A stretch of 64,000 nucleotides of DNA, taken from assembly GCA_002478115.1 (NCBI GenBank), contig DLMH01000170.1, positions 1 to 64,000 of the forward strand, in the 5' to 3' direction. Each line of letters begins with the position of its first letter. Position 1 is the first letter of the stretch. This document shows positions 44,065 to 51,979 of this stretch, piece after piece. Source of the stretch: Candidatus Acidiferrum typicum (GTDB lineage: Bacteria > Acidobacteriota > Terriglobia > Acidiferrales > UBA7541). The notes beneath the pieces were generated by a model. The model worked only from the letters and a program-made list of their open reading frames with translations. It was not told the DNA's origin and did not search any database. Both the position numbers and the translations under genes were made by a program.

Positions 44065-45906
44065 CTACTGAATCCTTGCCCCATTTTCAACGTCTTTCAA
44101 CCAGTGCGCGAGGGAGATCGGGCAGAGAGTCTCCAACCTCAAGGAACCCTTAACTTGCTCCAATGTTTCGATATATTTCGTCCAATTCACATACGGCAGA
44201 ATCCCCTTGGGCGGTTCACAGGCTGCGGGAGTCCAAGTCCGTTTCTGCTGGCAGACTTCCAACGGATCCGTCGCCAAGGGACTTTTGGGCCTCTGAAGAA
44301 CAGCAACAGGCAGACACCCCTTCATGGCTTGGCGAGCGAGATCCTTGTTGACACACCAGGGCACCGGGGGCAGACGCAAAAGGAACTGCAGAAGGCGCAA
44401 GTCAAGCAGTGGCGCCCGCGCTTCCAACGGCACCCCGATCCAGGCGGCATCCTCATCTTCCAACACTCCGGCCCAGTAAGCGCTGTGCAGTGAGGCATAG
44501 GCATGCGGGTGGACGGGATGTTGATAAACAGGTGCGCTTTTCCGTTGCCGCCATCTGTCTTTCAGATGGGCACGGCGCTCGAAATCCTCGGCAATCCACG
44601 TTGGATAACTCTGCCGGTTATCTTGGCCAATCAGCAGGCGGCGGAGGCGTGTCCGAAAACCACCCCGGAGGGGAGGAATCTTGCCGTGAGCCCAGAAATA
44701 GCCGCCAAAGGTACGGGCGATTCCGAACCAATCACCGCGCTCCTGCAAATAGAGGAAATAGGGCCATGCCCGCCCGGTCAGGACATCGTCGCCGCCATCG
44801 CCCGAGAGCACCACGCGGGCATGGGAAGCAATTTCTTGGAAGAACCTCCCGGTTCTGGCAAGAAACAATTCGGAGCTGGGTTCGGGAGTTGTTTCTACAC
44901 CTGTCTTCAGTGGTTCATAGGGTGCGAAGCTCGCATCTTCCATGACTTCGTGTGTGAGTTTCAGGTGCTTCGCTGTGAGCGCGGCAAATTCGGGTTCCGG
45001 GTCGTCAAAGTGAGGCCGCCAACTGATGGTAAAAGCCTTCAGGCGCTGGCGTTGTCCGCGCTGTGAAGCCAACTGCGCGGCGATAGCACAGACGGACCCG
45101 GAATCCAGGCCGCCGCTCAAGTAAAGCGAGGCAGCGGCGTCGGGCATACGGTCGCGCACGGCTTGCACTAGCAATTCACGATACGCCTCGGTGTACTCCT
45201 CGGGGCGCCGGAGTTGCAGCGGCTCCTCGATGGGCAATTGCAGGAATCGTTTCACTTCGATGCGGCCACCCTCGAATTTCAGGAGATGTCCCGGAGCCAG
45301 CCTGCGTATGTCGGCGTACACCGTGCGCGTGGGATCAGCGCACAGGCCGTCCAGGAGAAAATCTCCAATAAAGAGGTCGTCGAGTTGAATGGAAATTTCT
45401 GGAACAGCCCGCAGGACTTGCAGCGTATCGCTAAAGTAAAGAGCGCCCGCCGCATGCGCATAGAAGAACGGATGGGCGCCGATAAAATCGCGCGCGCACC
45501 AGAGTTGTTTTTCTGCCATGTCCCAAAGCGCAAACGAAAAATCGCCAAGGAGGTGTTTGAGGGAAACTTCGCCCCATTGCCGCCAGGCGAGGAGCAGCAG
45601 ATCTTCGTCCGTGCCATCTTGTAAAGGGGAGGGGCCGGTGCCGAAGAGCCTGCGGAGCAAGGCGTCGCGGGCGTCAAGGCGCACCTGCCCGATCAGCCAG
45701 AAACGGCCGTCGAGGGTCACCGGTTGTTGCGGCGCTTGCCTGCCAGGATCGGTCTGCAAGAAGGCAAAGCTGCTCCCCCAACCATCCTGGGCTCGGATGT
45801 TCGTTCCATCGGGACCGCGAAAGCTTAGCTGTGCGGCGAGTTGCGCCAGCCACTGCTGGTCAATCGCTGCTCCGTCCGGCCGCAGGACGCCAAAGAAACC
45901 GCTCAT
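44065..45906 (-). CDS. Lasso cyclase (C protein, asparagine-synthetase-like)
   Basis: 613 aa. N-terminal glutamine-amidotransferase-like domain (1-200) begins MSGFFG, with Ser where glutamine-using enzymes have the nucleophile Cys2, so no ammonia is released from glutamine. The synthetase domain has the PP-loop SGGLDS at 264-269 and LSGDGGDD near 375. In lasso synthesis the C protein adenylates the ring-closing Asp/Glu side chain and forms the macrolactam with the core N-terminus. The start overlaps the B2 stop by four bases; the precursor gene follows. The family context rules against a true asparagine synthetase. Confidence 0.92.
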   Translation of the reverse strand: MSGFFGVLRPDGAAIDQQWLAQLAAQLSFRGPDGTNIRAQDGWGSSFAFLQTDPGRQAPQQPVTLDGRFWLIGQVRLDARDALLRRLFGTGPSPLQDGTDEDLLLLAWRQWGEVSLKHLLGDFSFALWDMAEKQLWCARDFIGAHPFFYAHAAGALYFSDTLQVLRAVPEISIQLDDLFIGDFLLDGLCADPTRTVYADIRRLAPGHLLKFEGGRIEVKRFLQLPIEEPLQLRRPEEYTEAYRELLVQAVRDRMPDAAASLYLSGGLDSGSVCAIAAQLASQRGQRQRLKAFTISWRPHFDDPEPEFAALTAKHLKLTHEVMEDASFAPYEPLKTGVETTPEPSSELFLARTGRFFQEIASHARVVLSGDGGDDVLTGRAWPYFLYLQERGDWFGIARTFGGYFWAHGKIPPLRGGFRTRLRRLLIGQDNRQSYPTWIAEDFERRAHLKDRWRQRKSAPVYQHPVHPHAYASLHSAYWAGVLEDEDAAWIGVPLEARAPLLDLRLLQFLLRLPPVPWCVNKDLARQAMKGCLPVAVLQRPKSPLATDPLEVCQQKRTWTPAACEPPKGILPYVNWTKYIETLEQVKGSLRLETLCPISLAHWLKDVENGARIQ

Positions 45907-46370
45907 GACTGCTCCTTCGGCGGAACGCGGAATTCGCCGTCGAACGGGACAAAGTGGCGATGGACCTCTTCCGGCTGATTGAGGGCGGCGCCCTCGTACT
46001 CTACCCAGGCATGCGCTTCGAAGCGGCCCGTATGCTTGCGGACGCCAATGCGCACGCTGGCGGAAATTCCCTGAAGCCGCAACAGATACCAGAGGGTGAG
46101 AGATGTTTCAAGGCAACTCCCGCCGGGCAGGCCGTAGCGCACGGCGGCACGAACCATGCGACAAGTCTTCTCCACGATGTCCTTGCTGCTGGTGGTTTGC
46201 GGCAAGGCCGGGTTGCGGCGCACCCAGCGGGCATGCAACCACTCCTGGGTCCTCTTATAACCGCGCAGGCGCAGAGATGCCCCGACGAGAGGAAGAAGTA
46301 CTGCGGCGCGCCGAAACATCTTCCGTGCTTCGGAATCCAGCGCTCTATACCGCCGGAATGGTTCCCACAT
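45903..46370 (-). CDS. Lasso leader peptidase (B2 protein, transglutaminase-like)
   Basis: 155 aa. The transglutaminase-like core has C86 in GLPGGSCLETSLTLWYLLR and H120 in RFEAHAWVEYEG, the catalytic pair of B2 cysteine peptidases. The usual third residue, Asp after the strand, appears as Asn131 (ALNQPEE). B2 removes the leader from the precursor bound by B1. The gene overlaps B1 upstream by 26 bases and the cyclase gene downstream by four, so all three are coupled. Confidence 0.92.
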   Translation of the reverse strand: MWEPFRRYRALDSEARKMFRRAAVLLPLVGASLRLRGYKRTQEWLHARWVRRNPALPQTTSSKDIVEKTCRMVRAAVRYGLPGGSCLETSLTLWYLLRLQGISASVRIGVRKHTGRFEAHAWVEYEGAALNQPEEVHRHFVPFDGEFRVPPKEQS

Positions 46371-46650
46371 TGTCGGTTTCTATATTGAGCAGGCCATATT
46401 CCAGGAGACGGCTCAATAGTTCGGTGAGATGGGTGCGCAAAAGTTCGGGACCCACCTCGAATTCTTCCAGGAGCCTGGCGTAAGCCGCGTCCACGCTGGG
46501 AGAGGTCGTAACTAGCTCCCACATGCGCGTTCCCGTAGTGTCCAAGCCGAAATACTTTTCCGTTTCCAGGTTCAGCAAAACGGATTCTCCGTCGAGATGC
46601 CGCACGAGCACGTGCTTGGGAACGACCACGCGGTTGGCAAATTGCATCAT
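46345..46650 (-). CDS. Lasso leader-binding protein (B1, PqqD-like RRE)
   Basis: 101 aa, starts with two Met after AGGAGAAG. PqqD fold: VVVPKHVLVRHLDGESVLLN, YFGLDTTGTRMWELV, and a helical end LTELLSRLLEYGLL. PqqD-like RiPP recognition elements bind the leader peptide and present it to the peptidase. It is the first gene of the minus-strand lasso operon. Confidence 0.92.
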   Translation of the reverse strand: MMQFANRVVVPKHVLVRHLDGESVLLNLETEKYFGLDTTGTRMWELVTTSPSVDAAYARLLEEFEVGPELLRTHLTELLSRLLEYGLLNIETDNVGTIPAV

Positions 46651-46722
46651 GCGGCGCTTCTCCTGCCCCAGCGTGCCCGGGGGGACAGCGGGGCGATTCG
46701 GGCTCGATGTAAGTGCTCCGCG

Positions 46723-46750
46723 AGTATCTTACCGGGGAATGGCTTTGCAA
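46723..46750 (-). promoter_or_regulatory. Candidate promoter of the lasso operon
   Basis: Minus strand TTGCAA (46750-46745), 16-base spacer, GATACT (46728-46723), about 65 bases before the B1 start. Both boxes match 4 of 6. Confidence 0.3.
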
Positions 46751-46786
46751 GCCACGCGCGTTGCGGCAAAGACGGCCTGCGGCGGA

Positions 46787-46815
46787 TTGTCTAATTGCGG
46801 CAGACAGGTTATAAA
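46787..46815 (+). promoter_or_regulatory. Promoter of the exporter genes, likely leaderless transcript
   Basis: TTGTCT (46787-46792), 17-base spacer, TATAAA (46810-46815). The GTG start codon lies seven bases after the -10 box, where transcription would begin, and no ribosome binding site precedes it. Confidence 0.5.
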
Positions 46816-46822
46816 ATCAAGC

Positions 46823-47641
46823 GTGTCTACCCCTGCCATCGTAATTGATTCACTTGAGAAGTGGTTTCCGCCGGCGTACAGCGGGTGGCGCGCGTTTCTG
46901 CAGCCGTTTGCAGCGCCCAGTTCCCCGGCGCTGCGCGGCATTTCGTTGGAGGTGGCAGAAGGCGAGGCGGTTGCCCTGCTCGGTGCGAACGGCGCAGGGA
47001 AAACGACGCTGCTGCGGGTCCTGGCGACTCTGCTGCTCCCGACGCGTGGACGTGCGCAGATCGCCGGCCATGACGCGGTGAGCGACCCGGCCGCGGTGCG
47101 CCGCCAACTCGGCTACCATGCGGGCAGAGACTTGGGGTTTTACTCGCGTCTGACGGGACGACAGAACCTGCGTTTCTTCGGGCGGCTCAACCATCTTACC
47201 GACGCCACCATCGAGGGGCGCACGCGGGCACTTGGCGAGCGGTTTCAGTTGGGCGAAGCGCTGGACCGCCAGACGCGTTCGCTCTCTTCCGGCACGATCC
47301 AGCGGCTCAGCCTATTGCGCGCGCTTCTTCATCAACCCAAAGTTCTGCTGCTCGACGAACCCACGCGCAGCCTGGATGCCATTGCCGCGTCGGAGTTCCG
47401 CCGTTTCCTGAAGACTGAAGTCCTCGCCGGACACGGCACTTCTCTTCTTTTCGCCTCGCACTCCCTGCCGGAAATCGAACTCCTCGCGGATCGCGTGGCG
47501 ATCCTGCAAGAGGGCGCACTCCTTGCGTTTGACACGCCCGCTGGGCTCAAGGCGAAGGCGGGGGCGTTTTCCCTGGAGCAGGTTTTCTTCCGGCTTACCG
47601 GGCGCCCCGTACCTCCCGATGCGGAGGCCCGCCCCACATGA
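46823..47641 (+). CDS. ABC transporter ATP-binding protein of the lasso cluster
   Basis: 272 aa from GTG 46823. The frame is open 100 codons further upstream but that stretch is antisense to the B1 gene and unlike ABC proteins. Walker A GANGAGKTT, signature RSLSSGTIQRLSLLRALL (a variant of LSGGQ), Walker B VLLLDEPTRSLDA, and H-loop FASHSLPE. It belongs to the ABC-2 exporter group and energises the permease encoded next. The position suggests export of, and self-protection against, the lasso peptide. Confidence 0.9.
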   Translation: MSTPAIVIDSLEKWFPPAYSGWRAFLQPFAAPSSPALRGISLEVAEGEAVALLGANGAGKTTLLRVLATLLLPTRGRAQIAGHDAVSDPAAVRRQLGYHAGRDLGFYSRLTGRQNLRFFGRLNHLTDATIEGRTRALGERFQLGEALDRQTRSLSSGTIQRLSLLRALLHQPKVLLLDEPTRSLDAIAASEFRRFLKTEVLAGHGTSLLFASHSLPEIELLADRVAILQEGALLAFDTPAGLKAKAGAFSLEQVFFRLTGRPVPPDAEARPT

Positions 47642-48453
47642 TGCGCACCCTTCGTGATCTGTTTCTCTTTTTTCAACGCGACCTGCGGATCGCCGGCACC
47701 TACCGGAGCCCGTTTGTTTTGGAGGCGATCGAAGCGCTGTTTGGCGTGGCGATGTTTTACTATGTGGCGCGCTTTGTGGATTCGCCGGAGTTGCGCCAAG
47801 CGCTGCCGCAGGGCAACACATATTTCGCTTACTCACTGGTGGGATTCGTGTTTTTCGATTATCTCAATGCGGCGCTGGACAGCTTCGATCGCAGCCTGCT
47901 GGAAGCGCGGGATACGGGGACACTGGAGCCACTTCTGGTTACGCAGGTCTCCCTGCCGGTAATTCTGGCAGGGTCCGCGGTTTATCCCTTCGCGGCCACG
48001 ACGTTACGCATCGCCGTTTATCTCGGCTGGGGCGCGGCCCTTTTCCATTTTCCGCTGGGAAACGCAAACTGGATTGGGGTGATTGCGGTGTTGCTCGCAA
48101 CGCTGCTGGCTTTTTCTGGTTTGGGGATTCTCTCCGCAGCCTATCTGCTGCTCTTCAAACGCGGAAATCCCGCGAAGTGGTTTCTTCTGGGAATCTCCAG
48201 CGTGGTGGGTGGCATGCTTTTCCCCGTCAGCATCCTTCCTGGCTGGCTGCAATTCATTGCCAGGATAAATCCCATCACGTATGCGCTGGAAGCCATGCGC
48301 GCCGTTCTGTTGGGTGGCGCAAGCCTGTTGGCGATCGGCAGGCCACTGCTCGTGCTCCTCGTGTTCGGGGCCATCTTGCTACCCGCTTCCATGGCTGCCT
48401 TTGCATGGACACTCCGCCGGACGAAGACCACGGGCACGCTGACGCACAGTTGA
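47638..48453 (+). CDS. ABC-2 type permease of the lasso cluster
   Basis: 271 aa, ATGA overlap with the ATPase gene. Six predicted membrane helices (about 30-48, 60-80, 105-130, 143-165, 172-192 and 238-258) and the ABC-2 spelling GMLFPVSILPGWLQFIARINPITYALEAMRAVLLGG. It forms the membrane channel of the two-gene exporter. Most known lasso exporters are single-chain half transporters (D proteins), so this split ABC-2 system is a different solution. Confidence 0.9.
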   Translation: MMRTLRDLFLFFQRDLRIAGTYRSPFVLEAIEALFGVAMFYYVARFVDSPELRQALPQGNTYFAYSLVGFVFFDYLNAALDSFDRSLLEARDTGTLEPLLVTQVSLPVILAGSAVYPFAATTLRIAVYLGWGAALFHFPLGNANWIGVIAVLLATLLAFSGLGILSAAYLLLFKRGNPAKWFLLGISSVVGGMLFPVSILPGWLQFIARINPITYALEAMRAVLLGGASLLAIGRPLLVLLVFGAILLPASMAAFAWTLRRTKTTGTLTHS

Positions 48454-48581
48454 GCTCTGAGCCAAACAAGATGGCGCGGGACAATCCAGGAGAGGGCTTT
48501 CTCCTTCCCTGCTGTGGGATCGTGAGGCAACATTTCGGGGATTCGTTGCGCTTCCGGTCGAAGGCGACCACAAAGACAAAA

Positions 48582-48616
48582 CCGGCTCTGCAAGGGCAGA
48601 GCCGGCCTTTCTTTCT
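48582..48616. terminator. Bidirectional terminator between the exporter and TPR genes
   Basis: Stem CCGGCTCTGC/GCAGAGCCGG with loop AAGG; on the plus strand CCTTTCTTTCT follows, and on the minus strand TTTTGTCTTTG follows. It serves two convergent genes. Confidence 0.85.
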
Positions 48617-48633
48617 AGATCGAGATCACGGAA

Positions 48634-49779
48634 TTACGGCTTCTTTTTCTTTCCGCCGACCTTGGTTTCGATACCACCGGTGAGCTGGTTCACCTGCTCC
48701 AGCCCCTCCTTTGCCTGCTTGCCCCAGGTCCCATTGGGGTCGAGTTCAAGAGCCTTCTGGTAGGCCTCCACGGTTCCGGGCTTCAGCGTGACTTCCACCT
48801 TGTCGCCGACTTGCTTGTAATCGGCAGAGGCAACCAGGCAGGCGCCCAGAAGATACCAGGACTGCGCATTCTTGGGATCGATTTCGGTGGCCTTCTTGAG
48901 GGGTTCGACGCCTTCCTGCATACGGTTCGACTGATACAAGCTGATTCCGAAATTGCGCCACGCGAAGCCGGCGTTCGGGGGATCGAGCTCAGCACTCTTG
49001 GTGTAGGCGGTGCGCGCATCGTCGATTTTGCCGGCGCGCGCGAGCACGTTGCCGAGATTATTGTAGTAACTCGCGTTATCGGGCTTCAAGGTGACGGCCT
49101 GCTGGTAGGCGTTGATGGCATCATCATTTCGCCCCGCCAGATCGTAGGCTTCGCCCATGCGCGCCCAGAAGAGATGATGATTGGGATCCTTTTCCGGAGC
49201 TACTTTATTGGCCTCCTGAAGCTCGGCGATCGCTTTGTCGCCGAGATCCATGATTTTCTGCTTGGCCTGGTCCCGCTGATCGGCGGGAACCTTGGCAAGC
49301 TCTCCCTTTAGGGCGCGTTCCTGATCGAGGAAGGCGAGGCCGTTGTTAAAGTGTTCCTTCATACCGACGGTTTTTTGCTGATCTTCCTGGCCCCTCTTGA
49401 AAGCGGCGGCAGCCTCGGGATTCTGCTTCTCGAGGATGTCCTTAAAATTCAAATTAACGTCGGTGGGGCCGGCGGCCTGAGCGGAAGCCTGCACTTCAAA
49501 GGGCTGTTGCAACTGGAGAGGGTGGAAGCTGACCGTGTATTTCCCTGGCCTGAGGTTAACGAAGAGGAATCTGCCGGTTGCGTCAGTCTTTGTTTGCTGC
49601 GTGGTGCCCTGTTCACCCTTGAGATCGATGGGCAAGCCAGCAAAGGGCTTGCCATCAAAGTCCAACACTGTTCCCTGAATCTTTCCGTCGAATTGTGCGG
49701 TCGCCCGCGGTGCAAAGAAACTGATGAGCGCAAGCGTCAACAGAGCGGCGAGCGCGAACGCCTTCACTGATTTCAACAT
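48634..49779 (-). CDS. Secreted TPR protein with carboxypeptidase-regulatory-like domain
   Basis: 381 aa from ATG 49779, placed by AAGGAG and by the signal peptide that follows (ends near ATAQF). A beta-sandwich regulatory-like domain at about 32-115 (GTVLDFDGKPFAGLPIDLKG, GRFLFVNLRPGKYTVSF) is followed by TPR helices at about 190-370 (WARMGEAYDLAGRNDDAINAY, YYNNLGNVLARAGKIDDARTAY). It lies outside the cytoplasm and probably binds proteins. The C-terminus is a Lys-rich GGKKKKP. Partner unknown. Confidence 0.83.
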   Translation of the reverse strand: MLKSVKAFALAALLTLALISFFAPRATAQFDGKIQGTVLDFDGKPFAGLPIDLKGEQGTTQQTKTDATGRFLFVNLRPGKYTVSFHPLQLQQPFEVQASAQAAGPTDVNLNFKDILEKQNPEAAAAFKRGQEDQQKTVGMKEHFNNGLAFLDQERALKGELAKVPADQRDQAKQKIMDLGDKAIAELQEANKVAPEKDPNHHLFWARMGEAYDLAGRNDDAINAYQQAVTLKPDNASYYNNLGNVLARAGKIDDARTAYTKSAELDPPNAGFAWRNFGISLYQSNRMQEGVEPLKKATEIDPKNAQSWYLLGACLVASADYKQVGDKVEVTLKPGTVEAYQKALELDPNGTWGKQAKEGLEQVNQLTGGIETKVGGKKKKP

Positions 49780-49885
49780 GCTCCACTCTCCTTTTGTCTT
49801 TGAGGAGCGCCAGCCTCGGTTCTCCGGCCGGTTTCCCCTATTATCACTCATCTGCGGCCGATTCCAATGACCAACGTCACATTCC

Positions 49886-50602
49886 TCATGGTTTTGCCGT
49901 AGCCACACCACGGTAGGGGATGGGGTCGGGGACGCCCGCTTCCGCGAAGGCGCGTAGCCGCAGCAGGCAGCTGTCACAGGCGCCACAAGCCAGCTCTTCC
50001 GCCTGGTAGCAGGACCACGTCAGATGGAGCGGGGCTCCCAAAGCCAAACCGCGGCGGATGATCTCACTTTTCTTCATGCCAATCACCGGCGTGACCATCT
50101 CAATGTGCGTTTCAGGGCGCGTGCCCACGCGAATCAAGTCCTGAAACACGCGGTAGTATTCCGGCCGGCAATCGGGATAGCCGGAGCTGTCTTCGGCGAC
50201 CGCACCGATGTAAATGGCCTGGGCGCCGATAGCCTCCGCCCAGCTCACCGCAACGCTCAGAAAATGGGCATTGCGAAAAGGCACGTATGTAACGGGAATC
50301 TCGCTTCCACCCGGTCCGGATGCGCCCAATTCATTCTCCGGAACGGCAATCTGCTGATCTGTTAAAGCGGAGCCGCCGATAGCGCGGAAATGATCCAATT
50401 GGACGATGAGCCTTTCGCTCATGCCATAGAAGCTGGCAATTTCCTCGAAGGCGCGCCGCTCGCGTTTTTGTGTCCTTTGTCCGTAGCCGGCATGCAGCAA
50501 GGCGACATTACCGGGGCCATGCCGCTCCCGGGCGATGGCCGTGCAGACACACGAATCCATGCCACCGCTCAGCAGCACTACGGACTTGACGCGCTTCGTC
50601 AT
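49886..50602 (-). CDS. queC: 7-cyano-7-deazaguanine synthase
   Basis: 238 aa from ATG 50602; a GTG at 50635 that overlaps queE is an alternative. PP-loop VVLLSGGMDSCVC and the zinc site near the C-terminus, CYQAEELACGACDSCLLR, are diagnostic. QueC converts carboxydeazaguanine to preQ0 with ATP and ammonia, on the way to queuosine in tRNA. It follows queE directly. A GTP cyclohydrolase (folE) and queF are not in the window. Confidence 0.95.
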   Translation of the reverse strand: MTKRVKSVVLLSGGMDSCVCTAIARERHGPGNVALLHAGYGQRTQKRERRAFEEIASFYGMSERLIVQLDHFRAIGGSALTDQQIAVPENELGASGPGGSEIPVTYVPFRNAHFLSVAVSWAEAIGAQAIYIGAVAEDSSGYPDCRPEYYRVFQDLIRVGTRPETHIEMVTPVIGMKKSEIIRRGLALGAPLHLTWSCYQAEELACGACDSCLLRLRAFAEAGVPDPIPYRGVATAKP

Positions 50603-50627
50603 CCCCTCACCCGCATATGCATTTCTG

Positions 50628-51314
50628 TCAAACACCCCGCATGGCCGGGTCCCAGACGATTTTGTGCAACTGCAAACCCAAGCGCACGCCCAAGCCGTCT
50701 GCCAGAATCCATTCGACGAGTTGCCGTGGCGGCAAGCCCTGCCACTTTCCCAGCGGGTCTTCGTTCACCGGAGAAAATACCACTTGATTGACGCGCTCGG
50801 TGAGCCGGTGGGCACGGGTGAACTCGCGTGCAAACTCATAATCCCGGCGGCTGGAAATCACAAACTTTACCTCGTCCTTGGCATCCAATTCTGCAAGGTT
50901 GCGCGAATCGAAAGTGTCGGGCTCGCCGGAATCCGGGCATTTTACGTCGACGATCTTGATGACATCCTTGGGCAGGCGGCCCACGAAGCGCTCACCGCTG
51001 GTTTCGATCATGACCTCGTATCCCGCGGTGAGAAGACCTTCTGCCAAAGGATAGATTTCCTCCTGGAGCAGCGGCTCGCCACCAGTAAGCTCCACGAGGG
51101 GCACGGAGGCTTTCCCGGTGCCGGCGCGCCCGCTGAGGGCGTCAACGCGCGCCAGGACTTCGTCCACGGTCATTTTTTGGCCGCCGTGAAAGGCGTAGGC
51201 CGTGTCACACCAGATGCACCGCAGATTGCATCCCGTGAGGCGGACGAAGATGCATGGAAGGCCGGCGCGGGTTCCTTCGCCTTGAATCGATTTGAAGGTT
51301 TCGGTGATCTGCAT
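50628..51314 (-). CDS. queE: 7-carboxy-7-deazaguanine synthase (radical SAM)
   Basis: 228 aa. The iron-sulfur motif is C-x3-C-x2-C in LTGCNLRCIWCDTAYAF, preceded by ETFKSIQGEGTRAGLPCIFVR; GGEPLL binds SAM. QueE contracts carboxytetrahydropterin to the deazaguanine ring. It sits between a small membrane protein gene and queC in one operon. Confidence 0.95.
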   Translation of the reverse strand: MQITETFKSIQGEGTRAGLPCIFVRLTGCNLRCIWCDTAYAFHGGQKMTVDEVLARVDALSGRAGTGKASVPLVELTGGEPLLQEEIYPLAEGLLTAGYEVMIETSGERFVGRLPKDVIKIVDVKCPDSGEPDTFDSRNLAELDAKDEVKFVISSRRDYEFAREFTRAHRLTERVNQVVFSPVNEDPLGKWQGLPPRQLVEWILADGLGVRLGLQLHKIVWDPAMRGV

Positions 51315-51342
51315 AAAACGCTAAAAACTGGATGCGGGAACG

Positions 51343-51531
51343 CTACTGGCCGGCGGTTTTGGCCTTCTTTCCCGAACGCTTCGAAAGCCAGTAGATGCCG
51401 CCAAAGAAAAGCACCATGGCCACGAGCAAGCGCGGGTAACCGGGGGCAATGCCCATCAGGCGAAGGACGAAAACGTAGCCTGCGGCCACGAGCAGAGCGG
51501 GAATCAGAATAATGAAAAGCGAGCGATTCAT
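51343..51531 (-). CDS. Small membrane protein, 62 aa
   Basis: MNRSLFIILIPALLVAAGYV and LLVAMVLFFGGIYWL are two membrane helices, followed by a basic tail KRSGKKAKTAGQ. No family recognised. It lies 28 bases upstream of queE and 24 bases after queD, so it is transcribed with the queuosine genes; whether it takes part in that pathway is unknown. Confidence 0.7.
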   Translation of the reverse strand: MNRSLFIILIPALLVAAGYVFVLRLMGIAPGYPRLLVAMVLFFGGIYWLSKRSGKKAKTAGQ

Positions 51532-51555
51532 GGTTTCCCCTGACTTCCGCCTGCT

Positions 51556-51936
51556 TCAGGTCCCCGGACGATAGCGCGCACTGGCCGTTTCTGTCTCCCA
51601 GATGACAATGTCGGTCACCCGCGCGCCGCCCGGCAATCCCGTCAGTTGGCCGGTAACTTCCTCATAGAAGTACTTCGCCATATTCTCCGCCGTGGGATTC
51701 ACGGTTGTGAAAGGCTCCAGATCATTGATGAACTGATGATCCAACCGGTGGATGACATTGCGGATGACGCGCTTGAGTTCGGTGAAATCGATAAGCAGGC
51801 CGATGGAGTCGAGCTGCGGCCCCTCCAGGGTGAGCTGCACGCGATAATTGTGCCCGTGGACGTTTTCGCACTTCCCTTTATAGCCCCGCAGGGCGTGCCC
51901 GGCGGAAAATGTCTCTTCCACGCTGACTTCAAACAT
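51556..51936 (-). CDS. queD: 6-carboxy-5,6,7,8-tetrahydropterin synthase
   Basis: 126 aa. The zinc-binding histidines lie in FSAGHAL and NVHGHNY, and the catalytic Cys in GKCENVHGH; LDHQFIND and PTAENMAKYFYE follow the family pattern. QueD makes carboxytetrahydropterin from dihydroneopterin triphosphate, feeding QueE. Together with queE and queC it encodes the path to preQ0. Confidence 0.94.
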   Translation of the reverse strand: MFEVSVEETFSAGHALRGYKGKCENVHGHNYRVQLTLEGPQLDSIGLLIDFTELKRVIRNVIHRLDHQFINDLEPFTTVNPTAENMAKYFYEEVTGQLTGLPGGARVTDIVIWETETASARYRPGT

Positions 51937-51979
51937 TTGTTTGCTTTCTTCCCCTTGCGTCGAAACGCCCGACCTGTTT

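Noticed and set aside
44065..45906. Asparagine synthetase B for amino-acid metabolism
   Set aside because: Missing Cys2, and overlap with B2 next to B1 and a lasso precursor, identify it as a lasso cyclase.
46523..46822. N-terminal 100-residue extension of the lasso-cluster ABC ATPase
   Set aside because: It is antisense to the B1 gene and its promoter region, and ABC homology begins only after the GTG at 46823, which has a promoter placed right before it.
51937..51979. preQ1 riboswitch before queD
   Set aside because: The 43-base spacer after the helicase gene lacks the conserved preQ1 aptamer pattern.
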